Positions 34,621-40,534 of a stretch of 40,534 nucleotides of DNA are shown here, one piece after another. The translations under genes were made by a program, and so were the position numbers. Source of the DNA: Clostridia bacterium (GTDB lineage Bacteria > Bacillota > Clostridia > UBA1212 > UBA1255); assembly GCA_016287565.1 (NCBI GenBank), contig JAEFAM010000017.1, positions 1 through 40,534 on the forward strand, given 5' to 3'. Numbering within the stretch: the stretch's first letter is position 1; every line of letters starts with the position of its first letter. The notes under the pieces were generated by a model. That model was not told where the DNA came from. It saw only the letters and a program-made list of their open reading frames with translations, and searched no databases.

Positions 34621-34677
34621 ATGAAATTATTTTATTTGATTGCAACTCTCCTTGGCATAGTGATAAAAGCATTATAG
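34621..34677 (+). CDS. 18-residue hydrophobic peptide ORF
   Basis: The ORF encodes MKLFYLIATLLGIVIKAL and has a strong ribosome binding site (AAAAAAAGGAGGCGATCATA before ATG). The peptide is almost wholly hydrophobic and could insert in a membrane, which recalls small type I toxins or holin-like peptides, but it is shorter than those families. A terminator follows at 34807. I see no proof of an antisense RNA. It may also be a leader peptide or a remnant. Confidence 0.4.
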   Translation: MKLFYLIATLLGIVIKAL

Positions 34678-34806
34678 TTTTTATCATCGCTGGGGATTGT
34701 GGCTAATCCAGCAATAGTCCGCAAGATTTATAGAGCGGATTATATACTATCAATTATATTGATTGTACTTTCCTATCTATCTTTCTGTGGCTAATATGCT
34801 GCCACA

Positions 34807-34836
34807 TGCGTCAACGAATATCGTTGGCGCATTTTT
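34807..34836 (+). terminator. Intrinsic terminator
   Basis: TGCGTCAACGA (34807-34817) pairs with TCGTTGGCGCA (34821-34831), 11 bp with one GU pair and a 3-base loop, followed by TTTTTA. It ends whatever transcript covers 34621 and the spacer after it. Confidence 0.85.
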
Positions 34837-34859
34837 ATTATATTATACAAGGAGGAAAA

Positions 34860-34955
34860 ATGACAAAAAAGAAGCAGATTCCAATAAAAGATAGACATGG
34901 TCTATCGCCACTCGGTATAATGAAGTTACCACACAACAAACCGAGGAGGGGTTAG
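34860..34955 (+). CDS. 31-residue basic ORF preceding the IS256-type transposase start
   Basis: ATG with a strong AAGGAGG ribosome binding site gives MTKKKQIPIKDRHGLSPLGI followed by MKLPHNKPRRG. It is basic, with no membrane segment, and its stop lies 4 bases before the transposase fragment's start, so it looks like part of the same mobile element. Its function is unknown. Confidence 0.5.
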   Translation: MTKKKQIPIKDRHGLSPLGIMKLPHNKPRRG

Positions 34956-34959
34956 TGCC

Positions 34960-35217
34960 ATGTCAGAAAACATTATACAACTAAACGAGGCCGCAATAAA
35001 GGGGGAATTAAAGGATTTAGTTAGAAACAGCGTAGAAGAGACTCTGAATGCTTTATTAGATTATGAAACGGACGAATTGATCAATGCAGACAGATATGAG
35101 CGGACAGGAGATCGACAGGTATCTTGGCCGTGGCGCAATAATATATCTCTTGACAACCGCCGTCTATTGACTATAATTCCCATTCGTGCCGGCGCCGCGT
35201 TCAGGTCTCCGGCATAA
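34960..35217 (+). pseudogene. Truncated IS256-family (mutator-type) transposase
   Basis: The first 53 or so residues (to about 35118) match the N-terminus of IS256-type transposases: GELKDLVRNSVEETLNALLDYETDELINADRYERTGDRQ is the conserved start before the expected DTRAGxYxR stretch. Homology then breaks off, and the frame runs through unrelated GC-rich sequence to a stop at 35215-35217. The DDE catalytic region is absent, so the element is dead. The break at about 35118 coincides with the return to host-like composition, which marks the right edge of the AT-rich island. No terminal inverted repeats were recognised. Confidence 0.75.
35150..35177 (+). promoter_or_regulatory. Promoter of the antiporter gene
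   Basis: TTGACA (35150-35155) and TATAAT (35172-35177) match consensus perfectly with 16-base spacing. It lies just inside the GC-rich side of the island boundary, 65 bases before the start codon. Confidence 0.85.
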
Positions 35218-35242
35218 ATTATGGACAGAGAGAAGGGTCAAA

Positions 35243-36520
35243 ATGCAGATATTATTGTCTTTGTGCGTTGCGCTGCTGGCGGGGCTTATGCTTTCCCGTC
35301 TGACCAAACTCTGGAATCTTCCCGCGGTCACCGCGTATATCGTTGCCGGCGTGCTGATCGGCCCCTACGTACTGGGAAGGCTGGGAATTCCCGGGCTCGG
35401 ATTCGTTTCCGCGGAAGACGTCAGCCGTTATTCCATCATTTCCGACGTTGCCCTGGGCTTCATCGCCCTCACTATGGGCAACGAATTCCGGAAGGAAGAT
35501 ATAAAAAAGCTGGGCAAACAGGCCGTAGTCGTGGCTGTCTTTCAGGCGCTGACCGCCTGCGTGCTTGTTGACGTGGCGCTGATCGGGCTGCACTTCCTGA
35601 TGCCCGAAACTCTCACCCTCAGCATGGCCGTCACCCTCGGAGCCATTGCCACGGCGACCGCCCCCGCCGCCACTCTGATGATCGTCAAACAGTACAAATC
35701 CCAGGGCCCCGTGACAAAGATGCTGCTGCCTGTGGTGGCGCTGGACGACGTGGTGGGCCTCATCGTTTTCGCACTGTCCTTCGGTATCGCCCGGGCAATG
35801 GATAACGGCACCGTTGACGTGTTTTCCGTTATCGTTGATCCGCTGATCGAAGTGGTGGCCTCGCTGCTGCTGGGAGCGCTGATCGGCGCTATATTCACTT
35901 TTACGGAGCGGTTTTTCCACTCGCGCTCCAAGCGGTTGTCAATATCCGTCTGTTACGTCTTCCTGGCGGTGGCATTGTCCCAGATGTCCTTCCGCATCGG
36001 CCCCGTCACAGTGGGCTTTTCGTCTCTCCTGGTGTGCATGGTGCTGGGCACCGTGTTCTGCAACTATTGCGACTTTTCCGCAGAACTTATGGACCGCCTG
36101 GACCGCTGGACCGGACCTATTATGGTGCTGTTCTTCGTGCTGTCCGGCGCGGGCATGGAACTCAACGTGTTCACCTCATGGGAAGTGGTGGTGATCGGCG
36201 TGGTGTTCGTGCTGGTGCGTTCCGCGGGCAAGATCCTGGGCGCCAACTTTTCTTCCCGCATGGTCAAGTGCGAACCCACCGTCCAGAAATACCTGGGCAT
36301 CACGCTGCTTCCCCAGGCCGGCGTCGCCCTCGGCATGTCGATGACGGCAATGTCTCTGGGCCAGTCCGGGCTCATCATTCGCAACATCGCGCTGTTCGCC
36401 GTGCTGATCTACGAGCTTGTGGGGCCGCTGCTCACCAAGATCGCGCTGGACAAGGCAGGGGAGATCACCGAGAAGCCTGTGCCTCCTCGCAAGCAGGCGC
36501 TGCTGGACAAGAAGGGCTGA
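35243..36520 (+). CDS. CPA2-family cation:proton antiporter (Kef/NapA type)
   Basis: A 425-residue integral membrane antiporter with about 12-13 hydrophobic segments. It exchanges a monovalent cation (Na+ or K+) for protons across the cytoplasmic membrane. Features are NLPAVTAYIVAGVLIGPYVL near the N-terminus, the ion-binding LPVVALDDVVGLIVFALSFG with the paired Asp (residues about 171-172) and FVLSGAGMEL later. There is no C-terminal TrkA-N/TrkA-C regulatory domain, unlike KefB/KefC, so it is a stand-alone transporter. The ATG at 35243 follows AGAGAAGGG and begins MQILLSLCVALLAGLMLSRL. Cation specificity cannot be read. Confidence 0.9.
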   Translation: MQILLSLCVALLAGLMLSRLTKLWNLPAVTAYIVAGVLIGPYVLGRLGIPGLGFVSAEDVSRYSIISDVALGFIALTMGNEFRKEDIKKLGKQAVVVAVFQALTACVLVDVALIGLHFLMPETLTLSMAVTLGAIATATAPAATLMIVKQYKSQGPVTKMLLPVVALDDVVGLIVFALSFGIARAMDNGTVDVFSVIVDPLIEVVASLLLGALIGAIFTFTERFFHSRSKRLSISVCYVFLAVALSQMSFRIGPVTVGFSSLLVCMVLGTVFCNYCDFSAELMDRLDRWTGPIMVLFFVLSGAGMELNVFTSWEVVVIGVVFVLVRSAGKILGANFSSRMVKCEPTVQKYLGITLLPQAGVALGMSMTAMSLGQSGLIIRNIALFAVLIYELVGPLLTKIALDKAGEITEKPVPPRKQALLDKKG

Positions 36521-36591
36521 CGATTGCGGAACGCGGTCAGTTGGCATATGCAGCGCTAACTTGATCAGGTTTTGCAGGAGGATTGCGAAGG

Positions 36592-36625
36592 TAAACGGCA
36601 ATTGGTCTTAAAGCCTTGCCGTTTA
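36592..36625 (+). terminator. Possible terminator after the antiporter gene
   Basis: TAAACGGCAA pairs perfectly with TTGCCGTTTA around a 14-base loop, followed by TGCTCATTTT. The T tract is weak and offset. Confidence 0.5.
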
Positions 36626-36697
36626 TGCTCATTTTCGGGGACGTTCATCGCAAAAGAGTCAGTACATCGTTCTGCAGACGGCGCAGGATGCTCCTGC

Positions 36698-36861
36698 TTT
36701 CGAGGATAAAAACCAAAACATCTTAAATCCTCGAATTATTAAAACCGAGCCCTTTTGAGACAGCGCATCTCGGAAAAAGTTTCGAGGGAATTAACAGAAA
36801 ACCTCAAGCCCCTCGAAATATTACGGACGAGCCGTTTCGAGACGGCGCGCATCCTTTCAGC
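36698..36861. repeat. Imperfect 82-bp tandem duplication with internal inverted repeats
   Basis: TTTCGAGG recurs at 36698 and 36780, and CCTCGAA recurs about 30 bases into each copy, so each copy folds as a stem TTCGAGG/CCTCGAA. Further along, the first copy has CCGAGCCCTTTTGAGACAGC and the second ACGAGCCGTTTCGAGACGGC. Overall identity is moderate (roughly 60% by eye). Confidence 0.55.
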
Positions 36862-36890
36862 GTGGCGGTTAAACTATGCATTAAGGCAAA

Positions 36891-36930
36891 AAAACGAGAT
36901 GAACGAACTTATGATCGTTCATCTCATTTT
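36891..36930. terminator. Bidirectional terminator
   Basis: GAGATGAACGA (36896-36906) pairs with TCGTTCATCTC (36915-36925), 11 bp perfect, with AAAAAAAC on the left and ATTTTGCTTTT on the right. On the minus strand the seven-T run fits termination of the zinc-ribbon gene transcript. Confidence 0.85.
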
Positions 36931-37014
36931 GCTTTTACGCACTGCGGCCCCTGGATCGATTCACGCGACTTCAGGCGCAATTCATTTCCGCCCGGGGCGG
37001 CTGCATCTGCAGAA

Positions 37015-37443
37015 TCACGTAGCAAAATACGTGTGCTTCGTCGTCCACTTCTTCATCTTGATGGGGATCCACAGCGAATAGATGCCGATGGTGATGATGG
37101 AAAGAAGGATCCATTTGATCCAGTTGCCCATAAGCTGGCCGCCGGTGCCGTTGAAGCCGAGGCGCCGCCCCTGGATGACAGTGTGTTTCGTTTCCCACCT
37201 TGTCAGCATCACTATCCCGAAGGGCGCGCAGATGCCTATCGTGATGAAGGTGACCAGCGCGGCGAGGATGGACCATCCGATACGCTCGATGAGCTTTCCG
37301 TCGAAGTAAGATTCGCCGGCCGCCTGATTGACCACGTTAACGTTTACGGCAGGGGCAACGTAGGTCCTGAAATCGCCGCCGCAGTTGGGGCAGAATATGG
37401 CGTTGTCAACGCACTGAGCCTGACATCTTGGACATATCTTCAT
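37015..37443 (-). CDS. Zinc-ribbon membrane protein, DUF898-like
   Basis: A 142-residue protein with an N-terminal zinc ribbon (CPRCQAQCVDNAIFCPNCGG, residues 4-23, two CxxC knuckles) and, after a short linker, a membrane domain with two hydrophobic segments (about 57-80 and 110-128). The paired pattern SYFDGKLIERIGWSILAALV...TIGICAPFGIVMLTRWETKH and GFNGTGGQLMGNWIKWILLS resembles the DUF898/YjgN repeat. The function of that family is not known. The ribosome binding site is AAAGGA. It lies 65 bases downstream of the rubredoxin gene on the same strand and is probably cotranscribed. Confidence 0.8.
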   Translation of the reverse strand: MKICPRCQAQCVDNAIFCPNCGGDFRTYVAPAVNVNVVNQAAGESYFDGKLIERIGWSILAALVTFITIGICAPFGIVMLTRWETKHTVIQGRRLGFNGTGGQLMGNWIKWILLSIITIGIYSLWIPIKMKKWTTKHTYFAT

Positions 37444-37508
37444 AGTAGTCGTTCCTTTCCCGGTCCTGTATCATTGACCGTCACAGACCGCCTGAGCCGC
37501 AGGCGAGA

Positions 37509-37664
37509 TCATTCTTTCTCGAAATCTTCCTTGGAGAGGCCGCAAACGGGGCAGACCCAGTCCGCCGGAACGTCTTCCCAGGCAGTGCCGGGAGCCACGC
37601 CGTTGTCCGGATCGCCGACTTCGGGGTCGTATTCATAGCCGCAGGGGCAAACGTATTTGTCCAT
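37509..37664 (-). CDS. Rubredoxin with a CxC first knuckle
   Basis: A 51-residue rubredoxin, a one-iron electron carrier. The sequence begins [18 protein letters not shown], continues [20 protein letters not shown] and ends [13 protein letters not shown]. The second iron-binding knuckle is the usual CPVCG. The first reads C6-P-C8-G-Y, so it is CxC and not the standard CxxC: one residue is missing between the first two ligands. Everything else (GDPDNG, APGT, W-x-D-x-P-x-DWVCP) is canonical. The ribosome binding site AGGAGG and a clear promoter (37754-37783) support it. It could reduce an oxygen- or peroxide-detoxifying enzyme; no partner is in the window. Confidence 0.92.
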   Translation of the reverse strand: MDKYVCPCGYEYDPEVGDPDNGVAPGTAWEDVPADWVCPVCGLSKEDFEKE

Positions 37665-37753
37665 AATTCAATCCTCCTGAATCGTTTTTTTCTGTTGGCG
37701 CCCGGCTTTCGGTTAATTGTTTTCGATTTTGTCCGGACGCTCTTTCCGGTGAG

Positions 37754-37783
37754 AGTATAGCATAACCGGCGCGTCGATGACAA
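37754..37783 (-). promoter_or_regulatory. Promoter of the rubredoxin gene
   Basis: Minus-strand TTGTCA (37783-37778) and TATACT (37759-37754) with 18-base spacing, about 90 bases before the rubredoxin start. Confidence 0.7.
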
Positions 37784-37853
37784 TCGGTATTTGCCGGAAA
37801 TCATACAGGCGTTTTTGCCGCGGCTCCCGGACTATTTATGGCGCAGCTTATAT

Positions 37854-37882
37854 TGACTGCTCCGCCCGATTCCGATAGAATA
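37854..37882 (+). promoter_or_regulatory. Promoter of the surface glycoside-hydrolase-like gene
   Basis: TTGACT (37854-37859) and TAGAAT (37877-37882) with exactly 17-base spacing, about 88 bases before the start codon. Confidence 0.75.
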
Positions 37883-37969
37883 CGGTCAACGAAAACCGGC
37901 TCCGGTCCCGCGCCCTCAGCGCGGTTTCCCGATGGCCCGGATATTTGCAGAAACGAGATCTGAAACGTT

Positions 37970-40534
37970 ATGGAAAGCAAATTTATCATGCGCAGGCTGA
38001 CCGCCCTCCTGTGCTCGGCAGTTATTTTGATCGGAACGGCGGCAGGTTTCTGGACGGCGGGCGCATTGACCGCCTCCGGCAGCGAAGAGAAGAAGACCGA
38101 GTTTGACACATACGCCGAATCGACCATGATGGACGTCTTTACGCTGAAAGCCGGCGACTCGGCAGAGGTGCAGCTCCACACGCTGGAGTCCGTCGTCGGG
38201 TTCGGCATCGCCACCGAAAGTGGAGACGATGGCTGCGAGTTTACGGTGGAACTGTTCAACTGGGACGAAAATATAAAAAAGACGCTGCGGGGGACCGCGC
38301 TCCACGCCTGGACCGTATCGGAATGGGCGGAAACGGGAGAGATATTTATCGATCTCACCGAACTCGGGGGCGGCGCGCTGGAAGCAGGCGAATACGTGCT
38401 GAGATTCAGGCTCGACAACGGTTCCGGCGTGGCGCTGAAGCGCTACCGTCCCTCGGTAAGGGGCGTCAACTGCTTCGAGAACGAATATCACGTTTACGGC
38501 TCCTACGTGGGCAGGATCGTCAGCAAAGAGCCGGTGGAAAAGCTGTTGACCTTCCATTCCGCCGAGGTCAATATCGAGTACCACACCGCGCCACCCGAAT
38601 GGACCTTGCCGGAAGACAGCGCCATAGCGCAGATGGACGTTGACCCAACACAGTGGACGGCGGTCGACGGCCTGGGCCGCACGCTTCCCGACTATTCATC
38701 CGTCGGGGGCAATAAAGAGCGCAAAGTCGGTATGTTCTACTGGACCTGGCATTATGCCTGGATGCGCGCCGTGCCCTCCAGCGTGACCGAGATAATGTCG
38801 CTGTATCCGGAGGCTAAAAACGATTTCGACCACAAGGTCTGGAGCCAGTACGGCTCAGGCTACTTCTGGGACGAGCCATTGTACGGATACTATACCGAAT
38901 TCGACGATTACGTACTCAGGAAGCACGCGGAACTGCTGGCGGACGCCGGCGTGGATTTCGTGCTGTTCGACTGCACCAACGATGACGCCACCTGGGAGCA
39001 GGGATACCTGAACCTGTTAAAAGTGTGGTCGGAGGCAAGGGCCGACGGCATCAGGACGCCTCAGGTAGCGTTCATGCTGAATTTCGTCTGGGACTCTAAA
39101 TATACCTTGTCGTCGCTCCGCCAGATATACAATAAGATCTACAAGGACGGAAAATACCAGGACCTCTGGTTTTACTGGGAAGGGAAGCCCCTGGTGATGT
39201 CCCACAACGGACTGGATCAGGAGGATACTTTCCAGGCCGAAATATCCAATTTCTTTACATTTAAGGCCGGAATGGGTTCATATTTCGGCAGCGATATGGA
39301 CGACGGCTGGTGGGGCTGGCTCCACGTTTATCCCCAGTCCGTGTACAGGAATCCGGACGGCAGCGCGGAACTCACCACCGTAGGCGTCGCAATGAACGCG
39401 GATTACGAGAATATGAGCCTGTCCGCCATGAACGGAGCCCACAATATGGGCCGCAGCTTCTCGATGCAGCCGAATTACTCGTATTCCTACAGGTACGCGG
39501 GCAAGACGATCGTCTGCAATTCCAAAATGGACGATTCCGTGCTGTACGGCATCAACTTCCAGGAACAGTGGGACTATGCCCTCAAGATCGATCCCGAGAT
39601 CATATTCGTCACGGGCTGGAACGAGTGGAACGCAGGCCGCAATGTGGCGTGGGGAGGCGTTGACAACGCGTTTCCGGACGAGTTCGACGACGAAAACTCC
39701 CGGGATATCGAGCCCACGAAGGGGAGATTGAAGGACCACTATTATTACCAGCTTGTGGCCAATATCCGGCGCTACAAAGGCGTATCGAAATACGACGCGC
39801 AGCAAAAATCGCTGACCATCGACGTGAAGGCCAGTCCGGCCCAGTGGGACAACGGTGATATCGTGGCGTACAACCACTACGTCAACAACACGTACGAGCG
39901 TGACGTGGACGGCTGGGCAACGACCCATTACACGAACCCTGGCATCCGCAATGATATAAAGACGGCGAAGGTCTCCTACGACAAGGACAACGTGTATTTT
40001 TACGTGGAGACCGTCGATCCGCTCACGCCCTCGACGGACGCCAACTGGATGCGGCTCCTGCTTGACACCTCCGAGGCCACCCCGGATTATTCCGGCTGGG
40101 AAAATTTCGAATATATCCTCAACCGGGTGTCTCCCGCTTCCGACGGGCTGGTGCTGGAGCGCAGCACGGGCGGCTGGAACTGGGAAGAAGTGGGGCACGT
40201 GGATTACAGCGTTTCCGGCAACGTCCTCCAGGTCGCTATCCCGCGTAATTTGCCGGGCTTCGGTTCCGGCAGGCTGGATTTCAATTTCAAATGGTGCGAC
40301 GCCAACCTGGCGGACGGAGATATTATGACGCTCTACACGGACGGCGACGCGGCGCCGGGCGGCCGGTTCTGCTTCCACTTTACGACCAACGTGCGTACCC
40401 CGGCGGAAGTGCGCAAACTGGTGAAGACAATAATCATCTGCGCGGCGGCTGCGCTGGTGGCGGCGGCGGTCGTAACGGCGGTCGTGATCTTTATCCGGAA
40501 AAAGAGGAGAGTGCAGGCGGAATGCAACAGACAA
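37970..40534 (+). CDS. Surface glycoside-hydrolase-like protein with C-terminal membrane anchor, 3' end cut
   Basis: 855 codons are open to the window edge. A signal-like N-terminus (MRRLTALLCSAVILIGTAAG) is followed by a beta-sandwich-like region (about 45-200) and a TIM-barrel-like region (about 250-605). The latter has GMFYWTWHYAW, GYFWDEPLYGYYTEFDDYVL, HAELLADAGVDFVLFDCTND and IIFVTGWNEWNAG, a pattern like GH71/GH99-type hydrolases, where acidic residues in such loops act in catalysis. Residues about 615-805 look like a CBM9/DOMON-type carbohydrate-binding domain (VSYDKDNVYFYVETVDP, WMRLLLDTS). One transmembrane helix (about 820-843) and a basic tail (KKRR) follow, so the protein is probably anchored by its C-terminus. 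Start at 37970 or 37988 is uncertain. The substrate is unknown; it probably acts on glycan outside the cell. Confidence 0.85.
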   Translation, partial: MESKFIMRRLTALLCSAVILIGTAAGFWTAGALTASGSEEKKTEFDTYAESTMMDVFTLKAGDSAEVQLHTLESVVGFGIATESGDDGCEFTVELFNWDENIKKTLRGTALHAWTVSEWAETGEIFIDLTELGGGALEAGEYVLRFRLDNGSGVALKRYRPSVRGVNCFENEYHVYGSYVGRIVSKEPVEKLLTFHSAEVNIEYHTAPPEWTLPEDSAIAQMDVDPTQWTAVDGLGRTLPDYSSVGGNKERKVGMFYWTWHYAWMRAVPSSVTEIMSLYPEAKNDFDHKVWSQYGSGYFWDEPLYGYYTEFDDYVLRKHAELLADAGVDFVLFDCTNDDATWEQGYLNLLKVWSEARADGIRTPQVAFMLNFVWDSKYTLSSLRQIYNKIYKDGKYQDLWFYWEGKPLVMSHNGLDQEDTFQAEISNFFTFKAGMGSYFGSDMDDGWWGWLHVYPQSVYRNPDGSAELTTVGVAMNADYENMSLSAMNGAHNMGRSFSMQPNYSYSYRYAGKTIVCNSKMDDSVLYGINFQEQWDYALKIDPEIIFVTGWNEWNAGRNVAWGGVDNAFPDEFDDENSRDIEPTKGRLKDHYYYQLVANIRRYKGVSKYDAQQKSLTIDVKASPAQWDNGDIVAYNHYVNNTYERDVDGWATTHYTNPGIRNDIKTAKVSYDKDNVYFYVETVDPLTPSTDANWMRLLLDTSEATPDYSGWENFEYILNRVSPASDGLVLERSTGGWNWEEVGHVDYSVSGNVLQVAIPRNLPGFGSGRLDFNFKWCDANLADGDIMTLYTDGDAAPGGRFCFHFTTNVRTPAEVRKLVKTIIICAAAALVAAAVVTAVVIFIRKKRRVQAECNRQ

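Larger units (their letters stand above)
36521..37014. other. Noncoding stretch downstream of the antiporter
   Basis: The 494-base stretch contains a 10-bp hairpin (36592-36625), a small GCAGGA-tgc-TCCTGC hairpin (36683-36697), an 82-base imperfect tandem duplication (36698-36861) and the bidirectional terminator at 36891-36930. No ORF has a credible start or family match; open frames here look accidental or like worn remnants. Confidence 0.6.
37665..37969. other. Divergent intergenic region with two promoters
   Basis: This 305-base spacer separates the leftward rubredoxin/zinc-ribbon genes from the rightward surface hydrolase gene. It contains one good promoter for each direction (37754-37783 leftward, 37854-37882 rightward), both starting transcription away from the centre. 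I see no gene or obvious operator in it. Confidence 0.65.

Noticed and set aside
36755-37081. 108-codon plus-strand frame in the region after the antiporter
   Set aside because: It has no ribosome binding site, crosses the tandem duplication and the terminator hairpin, and ends inside the opposite zinc-ribbon gene.
39278-40534. Minus-strand open frame at the right edge
   Set aside because: The plus strand encodes a coherent signal-peptide, barrel, binding-domain and membrane-anchor protein here; the minus frame is its shadow.

Overview
The window looks like chromosomal DNA from a GC-rich member of the Clostridia (Bacillota), probably an uncultured gut-type lineage. This rests on the nusG-rplK-rplA-[L10 leader]-rplJ-rplL block, a T-box in front of pheST, many lipoproteins with Cys lipoboxes and Thr/Pro-rich stalks, sigma-70-type TTGACA/TATAAT promoters and AGGAGG ribosome binding sites. 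I cannot name a genus.

Layout. 1-2.83 kb: the end of nusG and the L11-L1-L10-L12 ribosomal operon, closed by a strong terminator; rpoB does not follow. 2.9-6.1 kb: a lipoprotein gene and a convergent response regulator/histidine kinase pair. 6.2-10.7 kb: a promoter and a four-gene polysaccharide operon (ABC permease, GT2 glycosyltransferase, Stealth sugar-phosphate transferase, Wzt/TagH-type ATPase), followed by an array of small hairpins. 10.9-14.9 kb: a PhnP-like metallohydrolase, a propeller-like lipoprotein, a secreted transglutaminase-fold protein and a 33-codon gene. 15.0-19.8 kb: promoter, T-box, pheS, pheT and a hypothetical gene. 19.9-26.7 kb: a giant lipoprotein, a GNAT acetyltransferase, a LamG lipoprotein, an endonuclease/exonuclease/phosphatase-fold lipoprotein and a Thr/Pro/Ala-rich membrane-anchored stalk protein. 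26.7-29.7 kb: a second hairpin array, then an operon for UDP-glucuronate synthesis and epimerisation whose dehydrogenase carries an N-terminal helix-turn-helix domain.

29.7-35.15 kb is a conspicuously AT-rich island inside GC-rich flanks. It holds two decayed small secreted-protein genes, a 1389-residue BspA-like leucine-rich-repeat lipoprotein with seven 69-residue Cys/His repeats, two tiny ORFs and a truncated IS256-family transposase. 35.2-40.5 kb returns to the GC-rich background: a CPA2-type antiporter, a 494-base noncoding stretch with a degenerate tandem repeat, a zinc-ribbon membrane protein, a rubredoxin with an unusual first cysteine knuckle, and a large surface glycoside-hydrolase-like protein that runs off the window.

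Functional themes are translation (ribosomal proteins, PheRS), surface glycan synthesis and export (two loci), and surface lipoproteins that may bind or process carbohydrate or protein. The strongest candidate for something undescribed is the pair of hairpin arrays at 10719-10891 and 26713-26938. In both, the stems vary but stay paired while a short linker is conserved, and the linker differs between the two arrays.
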